Shown here piece after piece: positions 7,463 to 16,453 of a stretch of 64,000 nucleotides of DNA (the stretch's first letter is position 1; the number at the start of each line of letters is the position of its first letter). A program made the translations under genes and the position numbers. The DNA lies in contig PXPE01000001.1 of assembly GCA_003009795.1 (NCBI GenBank), positions 694,739-758,738 of the forward strand. Direction: 5' to 3'. The notes beneath the pieces were generated by a model that saw only the letters and a list, made by a program, of their open reading frames with translations, did no database searches and was not told the origin of the DNA. This DNA comes from Nanohaloarchaea archaeon SW_7_43_1. GTDB lineage: Archaea; Nanohalarchaeota; Nanosalinia; Nanosalinales; Nanosalinaceae.

Positions 7463-9580
7463 TTGCGACTTAATTCTTGGACAGGTGGACTCAAAATTTC
7501 CGGTAACCGCATAACTGTTACTTCAGCACTTCCGTACATTCATGGAGTACCACATCTGGGAAACATGGCAGGAAGTGTTCTACCGGCAGAACTCCTGCAC
7601 AGATACTTCGATGTTAGAGGTCAAAAAAATATCTTTATTTGTGGTGGAGATGTACATGGAACACCTCTAGAGCTTGAGGCCCTTGAACTCGGAGAGGATC
7701 CTCAGGACATCAAAGATGAAAAGACAAGAAAGGTTAAAGAGGCATATGAAAGCCTGAATATTGATTTCACTATTTTCTCGGATACTCACAGCAAGTACAA
7801 CCGGAAACAGACCCATGAAATGTTTGAGGAACTGTACTGCGACGGGCTGATTGATGAGAAAACACAGACAATGCCTTACTGTAGAGATGATGAAAGATTT
7901 CTACCCGATAGATACATTGAGGGAGAATGTCCTCACTGTGGAGGGCTTGCAAGAGGCGACCAATGTGATGACTGTGGAAAACTGGTGGAGCCAACCGAAA
8001 TAGAAAACGCAGAATGCCAGATATGTGGAGGAAACAGCATTGAGTTCGAAGAGACCGATCATCTGTTCCTCGACTTGACAAAGTTCAAAGACGAGCTGAA
8101 GGAATGGCTGAAGGAAGAGAAACCTGTACCGGATAACATGGTTAGTCAGGTGAAACACGATATTGAAGAAGCGGAAGAGCGTTCTATCACCCGGGATCAG
8201 AATTGGGGCTTCAAAATTCCAACAGAAAGGGTAAACGAGAGAATTGACGAAGAGAATCTTGATTTGGAAAAACTTAATCCAGAGAAATACGATGAAAAGC
8301 GAATTTACGTATGGTTTGACGCACCGATAGGCTATATCGGGTTTACTAGAGAATATTTTGAAGACAACGATGGGTGGAAGAAGCACTGGAATACTGAGGC
8401 AGATATATACTACTCGATCGGAAAGGACAACACAATCTTCCATACAGTAATATGGCCAACGATGCTGCTCGGCTCAAGAAATGAAGAGATAGAGTACGGA
8501 CTACCAAAATACGAGTTCATTCAGCAGTACCTGATGTGGGAGGAAGGAGCATTCTCCAAGTCCCGAGATAGAGGAATATTCATTGATGAAGCAGTAAAGC
8601 ATTATACCGCGGATTACTGGAGGTTTTACCTTTCCAAGATGCTTCCAACCGATCACGACACAAACTTCTCATGGGAGGACTTCGAATCCGAGATCAACAA
8701 CGTCTTGAACGATACCGTCGGCAACTTCGTCAACCGAACTCTCAGCCTCGCGGAGAAATGGTTCGATAATGAAGTTCCGAAAGCCGATCTGGAAGAAAGT
8801 GATAGAGAAGTAGTTGAGGAAGTCAAAAAAGAACTTGAGGATTATATTGAAGCATTTGAGGATCATGAGCCACAGGAAGCACTCGATCACTCACTCCAAA
8901 TTGCCCGGATCGGCGACAAATACCTCTCAGAGGAAGAGCCATGGAACAATGAGGATCGAAGAGAGGAGACAATCTATGTCGCAATACAACTTATACAGAA
9001 ACTGGCAATAACACTCTACCCATTCATTCCTGAAAGCAGTGAGAAAATAGGGGGTATGCTTAACACAGGTATCGAGACCTCTAAGAACAGAGACATGCTG
9101 TCAAAAGACGTTCTTGGAGCAGTGGAAGCCGGCCACGAGTTAGGAGAGCGAGAGATTTTATTCGAAAAAATTGATGTCTCGGATCAAGTGGAAAAGCTTG
9201 AAGAAGAAAAAGAAAGGCAAAAAGATACTATGAAGGGAAAATTTAAAGAAAACACAGTTTCATTTGACCAGTTCGGTGAAATGGATCTCAGAGTTGGAAA
9301 AGTTGAATCAGTTGAAGAACATCCAAACGCTGACAAACTCTACAGAGTCAAAGTCGATGTGGGGAAAGCCATTCTACAGACGTGTGCCGGTTTGAAGAAC
9401 TTCTATGAACCGGAAGAGCTTGAAGGCAGAAAAGTAGTTGTACTTGCCAACCTAGAGCCAGCGGAGCTTCGTGGAGAGAAAAGCGAATGCATGATGCTTG
9501 CAGCCGAATCAGACGATGGAGAAACTGTATCACTTCTGACAACTGATCAGGAAATGGAAATAGGAGATAAAATCAAGTAA
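7463..9580 (+). CDS. metG: Methionine--tRNA ligase with C-terminal tRNA-binding domain
   Basis: About 695-705 residues. Class I synthetase core: TSALPYIHG and PHLGN (HIGH-like), zinc-knuckle pairs CPHCGG, CDDCG and CQICGG, and FSKSRDRG (KMSKS-like). An anticodon-binding helical domain follows, and the last ~110 residues are the Trbp111-type OB fold (DLRVGKVESVEEHPNADKLY) that grips tRNA. It charges initiator and elongator tRNA with methionine. The start is uncertain: the only conventional one is TTG 7463, giving 19 residues before SALPY, longer than usual. A ribosome-binding site AGGTGG at 7483-7488 instead sits at correct spacing before an ATT codon at 7496. Confidence 0.95.
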   Translation: MRLNSWTGGLKISGNRITVTSALPYIHGVPHLGNMAGSVLPAELLHRYFDVRGQKNIFICGGDVHGTPLELEALELGEDPQDIKDEKTRKVKEAYESLNIDFTIFSDTHSKYNRKQTHEMFEELYCDGLIDEKTQTMPYCRDDERFLPDRYIEGECPHCGGLARGDQCDDCGKLVEPTEIENAECQICGGNSIEFEETDHLFLDLTKFKDELKEWLKEEKPVPDNMVSQVKHDIEEAEERSITRDQNWGFKIPTERVNERIDEENLDLEKLNPEKYDEKRIYVWFDAPIGYIGFTREYFEDNDGWKKHWNTEADIYYSIGKDNTIFHTVIWPTMLLGSRNEEIEYGLPKYEFIQQYLMWEEGAFSKSRDRGIFIDEAVKHYTADYWRFYLSKMLPTDHDTNFSWEDFESEINNVLNDTVGNFVNRTLSLAEKWFDNEVPKADLEESDREVVEEVKKELEDYIEAFEDHEPQEALDHSLQIARIGDKYLSEEEPWNNEDRREETIYVAIQLIQKLAITLYPFIPESSEKIGGMLNTGIETSKNRDMLSKDVLGAVEAGHELGEREILFEKIDVSDQVEKLEEEKERQKDTMKGKFKENTVSFDQFGEMDLRVGKVESVEEHPNADKLYRVKVDVGKAILQTCAGLKNFYEPEELEGRKVVVLANLEPAELRGEKSECMMLAAESDDGETVSLLTTDQEMEIGDKIK

Positions 9581-9581
9581 T

Positions 9582-10118
9582 TCATTCGATTTTGTCTAAA
9601 CCGGTATTAATCTCGTGATCGTACTGGTTTAATTCAGGAATAATCCCTGAATCATCAGATCTGTACGAAATACTCTCTCCTATCCTTGGATCATCATCTT
9701 CAACTTCCAGGAACTTAAACGAAATTCTTCTGATAGACTGATCCACGCCCAGCGAATCACCGAAACTAACGACTCTATACCCTTCGGCACCATTTCTTCT
9801 CTGAATGTAGGCTGCTTGCTTCGAACGATAATCAACTATAACTCTTCCACCTAAATCCTCTAAAGTATCAGGAGTATCTGTAATATCTCCTGCGTATTGA
9901 CCATCTAGAGGAACGAAGATAGATTCTTCATAATCTAGGAACTCACTTGCAACCTCCTCATTAAATTTGTATGGCGACATTATCTCTCTTTCGACCTGGT
10001 TCCCAGCTTTGGGACTCTCCATTAAATCTTTTACTTCCGATGAAGTCAATACACTATCTGGTGCATAATCAAGTATCTCATTGATTAAAGCCTCTGAGTT
10101 CTTATGGCCTGGATTCAT
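9582..10118 (-). CDS. Uncharacterised 178-residue protein
   Basis: I do not recognise a family. The protein is acidic and soluble, with a mixed alpha/beta pattern; a stretch around residues 95-125 (GGRVIVDYRS, AAYIQRR, YRVVSFGD) looks like paired beta strands. Its start overlaps the stop of the preceding gene in an ATGA arrangement, so it is the last gene of a three-gene minus-strand operon with the 206-residue and 36-residue genes. It ends one base after the convergent metG. Confidence 0.7.
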   Translation of the reverse strand: MNPGHKNSEALINEILDYAPDSVLTSSEVKDLMESPKAGNQVEREIMSPYKFNEEVASEFLDYEESIFVPLDGQYAGDITDTPDTLEDLGGRVIVDYRSKQAAYIQRRNGAEGYRVVSFGDSLGVDQSIRRISFKFLEVEDDDPRIGESISYRSDDSGIIPELNQYDHEINTGLDKIE

Positions 10119-10735
10119 CTTTGATCCTCAATCTTAGGTTTAGATGGTTCTCCGGCGATTGCCTCAAATCCAATATCTATAGAGGTATTTGGATTCGAAG
10201 CAGCTTCTTCAACTTTCATTGCAGTTACCTTCTCTATATCATCAATTACATCTCCAAGCACATGACCCTGAATAGTAGCTCTTTCCACCAATTCATTATT
10301 ACTTGATTCAACATAGTCAGAAATAATCTCTGCATCCCTGGTCTCAAAGACATCAGCAACAGTATATTTATCACCTAGAGATTGATCATAAGTTAGATCG
10401 GAGACAACAAAGACATTGTCTCTATCAAATCCCGAGTTCAAGAGACTCTCATAAGTGTTTTCAGCGCACATCTCAACGTATCCACCACCTAATAGAATAG
10501 ATTCATACCTATCACTCAGTCTTTCTGCATCCTCAGGATAGAGCTGACCGTAAGCCTTCTCTTCAAGAACTTCATCAAACTCATCACTGGCATAAGGATC
10601 AGATTCAACCTTACTAGAATCAATAACATAAGAATCTAGCTCGGTCTCTGAAGCAAACTCTCGAACTGCTTCACTGGTAACACCATCGTCGTATTCCTCG
10701 TGCGGGTGAGTGATTACAACAGCAGTGTCAGACAT
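10115..10735 (-). CDS. Uncharacterised 206-residue acidic protein
   Basis: No family recognised. The first 150 residues alternate predicted strands and helices (TAVVITHPHEE, SYVIDSS, SILLGGGYVEMCAE, NVFVVSDLT), compatible with a Rossmann-like or flavodoxin-like fold. The histidines near the N-terminus and the GGG loop could form a site, but that is speculation. Start ATG follows directly on the TAG of the 36-codon gene; the stop overlaps the start of the 178-residue gene. Confidence 0.72.
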   Translation of the reverse strand: MSDTAVVITHPHEEYDDGVTSEAVREFASETELDSYVIDSSKVESDPYASDEFDEVLEEKAYGQLYPEDAERLSDRYESILLGGGYVEMCAENTYESLLNSGFDRDNVFVVSDLTYDQSLGDKYTVADVFETRDAEIISDYVESSNNELVERATIQGHVLGDVIDDIEKVTAMKVEEAASNPNTSIDIGFEAIAGEPSKPKIEDQR

Positions 10736-10846
10736 CTAAGTATTCACCTCAATACTCTGAATCTGGATATCTGTGAAAGGTACTTCATTGCGAAGTTCTT
10801 CAAGCTTTTTATCTGTGACCGAACAGTATATTTCGTCCGCCTTCAT
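10736..10846 (-). CDS. Small protein of 36 residues heading the operon
   Basis: An ATG at 10846 opens a frame that runs to TAG at 10736-10738, immediately followed by the ATG of the 206-residue gene. The sequence begins MKADEIYCSVTDKKLEEL and ends SIEVNT, with a strand-helix-strand look. AT-rich TATA-like stretches (TTTATATG and TTATATAA on this strand) lie just upstream. The tight junction suggests a real coupled gene, but it is short and could be a leader. Confidence 0.5.
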   Translation of the reverse strand: MKADEIYCSVTDKKLEELRNEVPFTDIQIQSIEVNT

Positions 10847-10927
10847 ATGTTGTTATATAATCATAGCAACATATAAATCTTGTGTTCGTCAACCGGTTTC
10901 AAATGTTTTGAGCATTCTATTCAAAGT

Positions 10928-11701
10928 ATGAAACTAAAATTCTTGGGAACCGGCGGCGGAAGGTATGCTACCGGAAGCCAGAAAAGAAAGACTGGAGGCA
11001 TAATCCTACGAACAGAGGAGACACAGATACATATTGATCCAGGGCCAGGCGGTCTAATCCAAGCCCAGGAGAACGATCCTGAGAGGACCGAGGCAGTAAT
11101 TGTCTCACATGCTCATCTAGACCATTACAACGATGCCGAGCCCATAATTGAGATGATGGCCTATATTCATGACCACCCTGGAGCTTTGTTTGCGAACGAG
11201 ACAAGTCTGTCGGGTTACTCCGATCTTGAGAAATGTATCAGTGACTACCATCAGAATCTCTGTAGAACTGTAGAGACCCTAGAAGAAGGAACAAAGACAG
11301 AGTTCAAAGACGTGGAGATTGAAAGTCAGGAGATGTTTCACAGCGATCCGAAGACACAGGGATTCACGATTGAAATCGAAGAGAAGAAAATAGGTTTCTG
11401 GACGGACACCGATTTCTCAGAGGAAATACTTGATTTCTACACAGGATGCGACACAGTAGTTATCTACTGCAACCGCCCAAAGAGTGAATCACTGGAAGGA
11501 CATACCTCACTAGATGAAGTTCCTGATATAGTTGAGGCTGCAGACCCTTCAACCATCGTAGTGACCGATTTTGGATACAAGTTTCTCAGTCAGGACATAG
11601 ATGAACAGAAGGAATGGCTCAATGAGCAGACTGACTGCAAGGTTATATTCGCCGAGGATGGAATGGAGTTCCCGGGAAACAGGAGCTTAGGAGATTTCTA
11701 G
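10928..11701 (+). CDS. Metallo-beta-lactamase-fold hydrolase
   Basis: 257 residues from ATG 10928. The motif HAHLDH (residues 61-66) is the zinc-binding HxHxDH signature; a later FHSDP, a WTDTDFS segment and GHTS supply likely further ligands. The fold resembles the PhnP/RNase Z-like branch, where the strand after GTGGGR leads into the metal site. Substrate unknown. An upstream in-frame start at 10880 would add 16 residues with no fold; MKLKFLGTGGGR is the natural beginning. It lies 50 bp before valS on the same strand. Confidence 0.82.
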   Translation: MKLKFLGTGGGRYATGSQKRKTGGIILRTEETQIHIDPGPGGLIQAQENDPERTEAVIVSHAHLDHYNDAEPIIEMMAYIHDHPGALFANETSLSGYSDLEKCISDYHQNLCRTVETLEEGTKTEFKDVEIESQEMFHSDPKTQGFTIEIEEKKIGFWTDTDFSEEILDFYTGCDTVVIYCNRPKSESLEGHTSLDEVPDIVEAADPSTIVVTDFGYKFLSQDIDEQKEWLNEQTDCKVIFAEDGMEFPGNRSLGDF

Positions 11702-11755
11702 AGATAACCCATTTAAGAATTCCAGAGGAAAATACTCTCACGAGGCCGTAAAAAC

Positions 11756-14371
11756 ATGCCTGAAGGAGAATACGACGCGGAAAAAATTGAAAACAAATGG
11801 CAGAGAAATTGGGTTGAAAACAAAACATTCCGGTACAAGGGAGACCGAGATACAGAAGCTGACGCAGTGTTCTCGGTGGATACCCCGCCTCCGACCGTAT
11901 CAGGTGATCTCCATATGGGACATCTATACGGCCTGGAGCTGATGGATATACAGGCAAGGTTCCAAAGAATGAATGGACAGAAAGTTTTCTTCCCGTTCGG
12001 ATTTGATGACAACGGGATCGCCTCAGAACGGTTGGTAGAAAAAGAATTAGGTATCAGGCACAAAGATTATACAAGAAGAGAGTTTCAGGAAAAATGTCGG
12101 GAAGTCTGCCAAGATTACGAGCAACAGTTTAAAGAAAATGTTCAGTCGCTTGGAGTATCAGTTGACTGGGATAATACATACAAAACAATTGAACCAAGAG
12201 TGCAGAGAATCAGCCAGCTCTCATTCATTGATCTCTACGAAAGAGACAGGGAATACCGGAAGAAAGCACCCGCAATCTGGTGTCCTGACTGTGAGACAGC
12301 CATCAGTCAGGTTGAGACAGAGGATGATGAACAAGATTCCCAATTCAATGATATAGAATTCGGTATTAGAGACGGAGACTCGTTCAGGATTTCAACTACC
12401 CGGCCAGAGCTTTTGCCCGCATGTGTTGCGGTATTTGTCCATCCGGAGGACAAGGAAAACCAGCATCTAGTTGGAGAAACAGCAATCGTCCCGCTTTTCG
12501 ACAGAGAAGTACCTATAATTGAAGACGAAAGGGTTGACATGGAGACAGGCTCAGGAATAGTAATGTGCTGTACCTTTGGAGACCAGAACGATATCGAATG
12601 GTACCAATCCCACGACCTTGACCTCGAAGTTGCAATCGACGAATCCGGCACAATGACAGAGACAGCTGGAAAATACGAGGGAATGAGCACAGAGGAAGCA
12701 AGAGAAAAAATAGTAAGAGATCTGGAAGAAGAAGGACACCTTCTTGACAGGAGAGAGATTACTCATACGGTTCAGGTCCACGAAAGATGCGGAGTAGGAA
12801 TCGAATTCAGAGTTACAGAACAGTGGTATGTCAAGATAATGGATCACAAGGAGAAGTATCTCGATGCAGGGGAACAGATGGACTGGGTACCGGAGAAAAT
12901 GCATACAAGGTACAGAAACTGGATTGAAGGCCTTCAATGGGACTGGTGTATCTCAAGACAGAGAGATTCGGGGATTCCTTTCCCGGTCTGGTACTGTAAG
13001 GACTGTGACCAGGAAATAATGTCTGATAAAGCCGATCTACCGGTTGATCCCATCGAGGACGAACCTCCTATCGAGCAATGCTCTAACTGCGAGGGAACAG
13101 AGTTTGAAGCCGAGGAAGACGTCTTTGATACCTGGGCCACAAGCAGTTTAACCCCATTGATCAACGCAGGCTGGGACTGGAACGAGGATGAAGAACAATT
13201 CCAGATAGAGAAACCGGAGCTTTACAGCTTCAACTTGAGACCTGAAGGCCATGATATCATCAGTTTCTGGCTGTTCCACACAGTTGTCAAATGCTATGAA
13301 CACACCGCCGAAATACCTTTTGAAGCCACAATGAACCACGGCCATGTACTGGATGAAAACAGGAAGAAAATGAGCAAGTCGAAAGGTAATGTTGTCGCTC
13401 CGGCAGAAGTCTTGGAGGAGTTCCCTGTTGATGCTGCACGGTACTGGGCAGCAGGTTCCAAAGTCGGTGACGACTTCCCATTTAAGGAGAAAGAGCTAAA
13501 ATCCGGAGAGAAACTGATGAGAAAGCTCTGGAACGCATCCAAACTAGTAGAGCATCTGGCAGGAGGAAACAAACCAAACATAGAGGAAGAAGAGCTGGAC
13601 GAGATCGATAGATGGATACTAGCAGAGACCGAAGAATTAACAGAATCAGTTACCAAGAAAATGGAGAATTATGAGTTTTCAAAAGCTCGTGACGAGATGC
13701 GTTATAGTTTCTGGAACCTATTTTGTGACGATTATCTCGAGATCGCAAAACAGAAGTTAAAGGATGATACGAATCTTTCTACAAAGTATGCGCTTCAGGA
13801 GAGCCTTGAAAGATTCTTGAAACTGTTCTCACCGATGCTATCACACATCACAGAAGAAATCTGGAATGAAATGTTCAAACAGGAAGACAGTCCTGAGAGC
13901 ATCCACAGAGAAAAGTGGCCGGAACCGCTCGAAGTCGAGGCCGATATTGAGGCAGGGGAGACCTCTATGGAGGTTATCTCAGCACTGAGAAACTACAAGA
14001 ACCAGAACGGAATGTCACTCAACGAAGAACTGAAATCTGTTGAAATCTACGGCGATATCCAAGGATTCGAGAATGCGATAAAGGAAGTAATGCACGTAAA
14101 AGACCTAACAGTAGAATCTGGAGAACCTGATACAGAAGATAAGATCAGGAAGATAAAACTGGATTACTCCAAGGCCGGTCCAAAGTTTGGGGATGATGTA
14201 GGAGAAATTGAAGACGCTCTTGAGGCGGGTAACTGGAACATTGAATCAGGGATGCTCTACGCGTCAGGACACCATATCCCGGCAGATATGTATGAAATCC
14301 ATGAAGAAAGGGAATATCAGGGAGAAGGAGAAATGCTGGAAACGGAGAACTCCCAGATAGTGTTGAAGTAG
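11756..14371 (+). CDS. valS: Valine--tRNA ligase
   Basis: 871 residues. The N-terminus has VDTPPPTVSGDLHMGH, with HMGH at residues 53-56, diagnostic of ValRS rather than IleRS; KMSKS is at 538-542 (KKMSKSKGNVV). Between them lies the editing domain (STTRPELLPACVAVFVHPED). Zinc-type cysteine pairs CPDC and CKDC/CSNC are present. The anticodon domain fills the C-terminal third. Charges tRNA-Val and hydrolyses mischarged threonine. The stop codon is one base before the next gene, so they are co-transcribed. Confidence 0.96.
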   Translation: MPEGEYDAEKIENKWQRNWVENKTFRYKGDRDTEADAVFSVDTPPPTVSGDLHMGHLYGLELMDIQARFQRMNGQKVFFPFGFDDNGIASERLVEKELGIRHKDYTRREFQEKCREVCQDYEQQFKENVQSLGVSVDWDNTYKTIEPRVQRISQLSFIDLYERDREYRKKAPAIWCPDCETAISQVETEDDEQDSQFNDIEFGIRDGDSFRISTTRPELLPACVAVFVHPEDKENQHLVGETAIVPLFDREVPIIEDERVDMETGSGIVMCCTFGDQNDIEWYQSHDLDLEVAIDESGTMTETAGKYEGMSTEEAREKIVRDLEEEGHLLDRREITHTVQVHERCGVGIEFRVTEQWYVKIMDHKEKYLDAGEQMDWVPEKMHTRYRNWIEGLQWDWCISRQRDSGIPFPVWYCKDCDQEIMSDKADLPVDPIEDEPPIEQCSNCEGTEFEAEEDVFDTWATSSLTPLINAGWDWNEDEEQFQIEKPELYSFNLRPEGHDIISFWLFHTVVKCYEHTAEIPFEATMNHGHVLDENRKKMSKSKGNVVAPAEVLEEFPVDAARYWAAGSKVGDDFPFKEKELKSGEKLMRKLWNASKLVEHLAGGNKPNIEEEELDEIDRWILAETEELTESVTKKMENYEFSKARDEMRYSFWNLFCDDYLEIAKQKLKDDTNLSTKYALQESLERFLKLFSPMLSHITEEIWNEMFKQEDSPESIHREKWPEPLEVEADIEAGETSMEVISALRNYKNQNGMSLNEELKSVEIYGDIQGFENAIKEVMHVKDLTVESGEPDTEDKIRKIKLDYSKAGPKFGDDVGEIEDALEAGNWNIESGMLYASGHHIPADMYEIHEEREYQGEGEMLETENSQIVLK

Positions 14372-14372
14372 A

Positions 14373-15122
14373 ATGAAACTTGGAACATCGATTGGACCGG
14401 AAGGAAACCTCAGAGAAAAGATTCTTGACACACCTGAGGAAATGGGGTTCATTGAGTTCTCCATCGGAGAACAAGAACGAATGCCTGAAGATATCAATAC
14501 CAAAAAATTGAAGGAAGCCCTGGAGGAGAAAGACTTCGATCTGGTTATCCATCTACCTTACAGACAGAGACTTGTAACCGAGATAGACGAGTTCAACGAA
14601 GCGGTTCTTGACTACCATGAGCGACTGATCAAATTCTCTGAAGAGCTGGGAGCTGAAAAATTTATCGTCCACGCAGATATGAGAGACAATGACTCAGAAG
14701 AGGAGGAAGAACTAATAGTGGAGCAGATTGAGGAGCTAGATGAGATAGGAAAAAACCTTGATGCAGAAATATGCTTTGAGAACATCGGCCACTGGAACGG
14801 CCTGGAACTGTCTCACCTAGGAGAAGTACTTGAAGAACTGGATGCCTCAATGTGTTTTGACACAGGACACGCCTTCTCAGAGGTCGGACAGGAAGAAATG
14901 GAGGAATTCCTAGAAGAGTATTCACATATAATCTCACACCTACACCTCCAAGATACAAGAGAAAGCAGAGACATGCACCTACCTATAGGAAGCGAGGAAA
15001 TAGAGTTCGAGCCGGTAGGCAAAAAGCTTTCAAATTTCGATGGAACAGCAACAATGGAGATCTTCACATCTGAAAAGGACTACATCCGGCTTTCAAAGAA
15101 GAAAGTAAAGGAATACTTCTAA
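14373..15122 (+). CDS. Xylose isomerase-like TIM-barrel protein (EndoIV/sugar-epimerase superfamily)
   Basis: 249 residues. MKLGTSIGPEG, then FDLVIHLPYR, KFIVHADMR, ICFENIGHW, MCFDTGHAFS and ISHLHLQDTR are spaced as the successive strands of an AP-endonuclease/xylose-isomerase barrel, with His, Glu and Asp placed as metal ligands. Whether it acts on DNA or on a sugar cannot be told from sequence; the short length fits either the endonuclease IV or hydroxypyruvate isomerase branches. It starts one base after valS. Confidence 0.75.
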   Translation: MKLGTSIGPEGNLREKILDTPEEMGFIEFSIGEQERMPEDINTKKLKEALEEKDFDLVIHLPYRQRLVTEIDEFNEAVLDYHERLIKFSEELGAEKFIVHADMRDNDSEEEEELIVEQIEELDEIGKNLDAEICFENIGHWNGLELSHLGEVLEELDASMCFDTGHAFSEVGQEEMEEFLEEYSHIISHLHLQDTRESRDMHLPIGSEEIEFEPVGKKLSNFDGTATMEIFTSEKDYIRLSKKKVKEYF

Positions 15123-15162
15123 CCAAAGTGGAGTTAAAAGAATTCAGCGATATTCTAGATCT

Positions 15163-16413
15163 ATGACAGAAGAAAACCAAGATCAGGAGAACGGCGGAAT
15201 GAACAAGTACCAGCTGAAGAAACTGACTAAAGAACTGGAAGAGATCAGAGGTAGAAACACCGAACTTGTCTCCCTTTACATTCCCGCGGGCTATGACATG
15301 TCGAAGATATCTGACTTCGTAACCTCGGAACAGAGTGAGGCAGAGAACATCAAGTCGAAACACACAAGAACAAATGTTCAGGATGCACTCGGGAAAATCG
15401 GGAGAAAGGTTAGTGAGGAACATACAACTCCTGAAAACGGTGTAGCATTCTTCGCAGGAAACGTCAGCGATACCGAGGGAAGACCTGACATCGAGATCTG
15501 GGAAGTAGTACCTCCACGACCGATTGAGTCCCGACACTACAGATGCGACAAGGAGTTCGTCCTTGAACCATTGAAACAGATGATCGTCGACGACAACATA
15601 TATGGATTAATCGTGTGTGACAAATCCAAGGCAGCAATCGGCTACCTAAAGGGCAACTCAATCAACACAGTTTATTCCATGGAGTCCAACGTGCCTGGGA
15701 AGACCCGTGCTGGAGGACAAAGTGCTCAGCGTTTTTCAAGACTACGTAAAGAAATGCTGAAGACCTTTCTAGGTGATATAGCGGATAAAGGCCAGAAAGC
15801 ATTCTTGAATAAAGCCAGGGAAGACAAGCTGCTAGGTATAGTGGTTGGAGGGCCAGGATTCGTCAAGGATAAACTTCTCGACGATGATTATCTTCATAAG
15901 GAGTTACAGGATAAAGTTGTGGCAACAAAATCACTTGATACATCAGGAGAGGCAGGGCTCTCACAACTAGTGGAGAAGGCTAAGGAGTCTATAGAGGATT
16001 CTCAGGCCGTCATTGAGAAGCAGAAAGTCAATGATTTCTTCAAGAACCTGAAAGAGGAGAACGGGAAGTCTGAGTACGGGCTGGAGCAGGTCATGAAGGC
16101 CATGGAGATGGGGGCAGTTGAAACAGTTCTGATATCAGAGGACTTCAACCAGTACCAAGCCAAGTATGAATGTGAAAACAGTCACGAAAAAACTGTCTAC
16201 GAGAGAGAACCAAAGATCGATGACTCGATAGAGTGCGATGATTGCAGTGAAAAAATGGAGCTAGAAGAACTCTCCGATATAGTTGATGTGTTTGCGGAGA
16301 AAGCCGAGGAAATGAGTTCTGACATGGAGATTATCGGGACAGACCACGAGGAAGGAAAGAGATTGATGAACATGGGAGGTATAGCAGCAATACTTAGATA
16401 CAGGATAAGATAG
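15163..16413 (+). CDS. prf1: Archaeal peptide chain release factor aRF1
   Basis: 416 residues. NIKS at residues 62-65 (stop-codon recognition) and GGQ at 184-186 (RAGGQSAQRFSR, peptidyl-tRNA hydrolysis) are both intact. A C-terminal domain contains a CENS and CDDC zinc-type pattern typical of archaeal eRF1 homologues. It terminates translation at all three stop codons with aIF-type partners. The start follows ACACC-poor sequence without a clear ribosome-binding site; 40 bp separate it from the previous gene. Confidence 0.96.
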   Translation: MTEENQDQENGGMNKYQLKKLTKELEEIRGRNTELVSLYIPAGYDMSKISDFVTSEQSEAENIKSKHTRTNVQDALGKIGRKVSEEHTTPENGVAFFAGNVSDTEGRPDIEIWEVVPPRPIESRHYRCDKEFVLEPLKQMIVDDNIYGLIVCDKSKAAIGYLKGNSINTVYSMESNVPGKTRAGGQSAQRFSRLRKEMLKTFLGDIADKGQKAFLNKAREDKLLGIVVGGPGFVKDKLLDDDYLHKELQDKVVATKSLDTSGEAGLSQLVEKAKESIEDSQAVIEKQKVNDFFKNLKEENGKSEYGLEQVMKAMEMGAVETVLISEDFNQYQAKYECENSHEKTVYEREPKIDDSIECDDCSEKMELEELSDIVDVFAEKAEEMSSDMEIIGTDHEEGKRLMNMGGIAAILRYRIR

Positions 16414-16453
16414 GAGAAAAACTGTAAAAAACAGGCTTTTCTAATAGATTTTC

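Noticed and set aside
12307-12690. Antisense frames within valS and other synthetase genes
   Set aside because: No ribosome-binding sites or motifs; they arise from codon bias of acidic genes.
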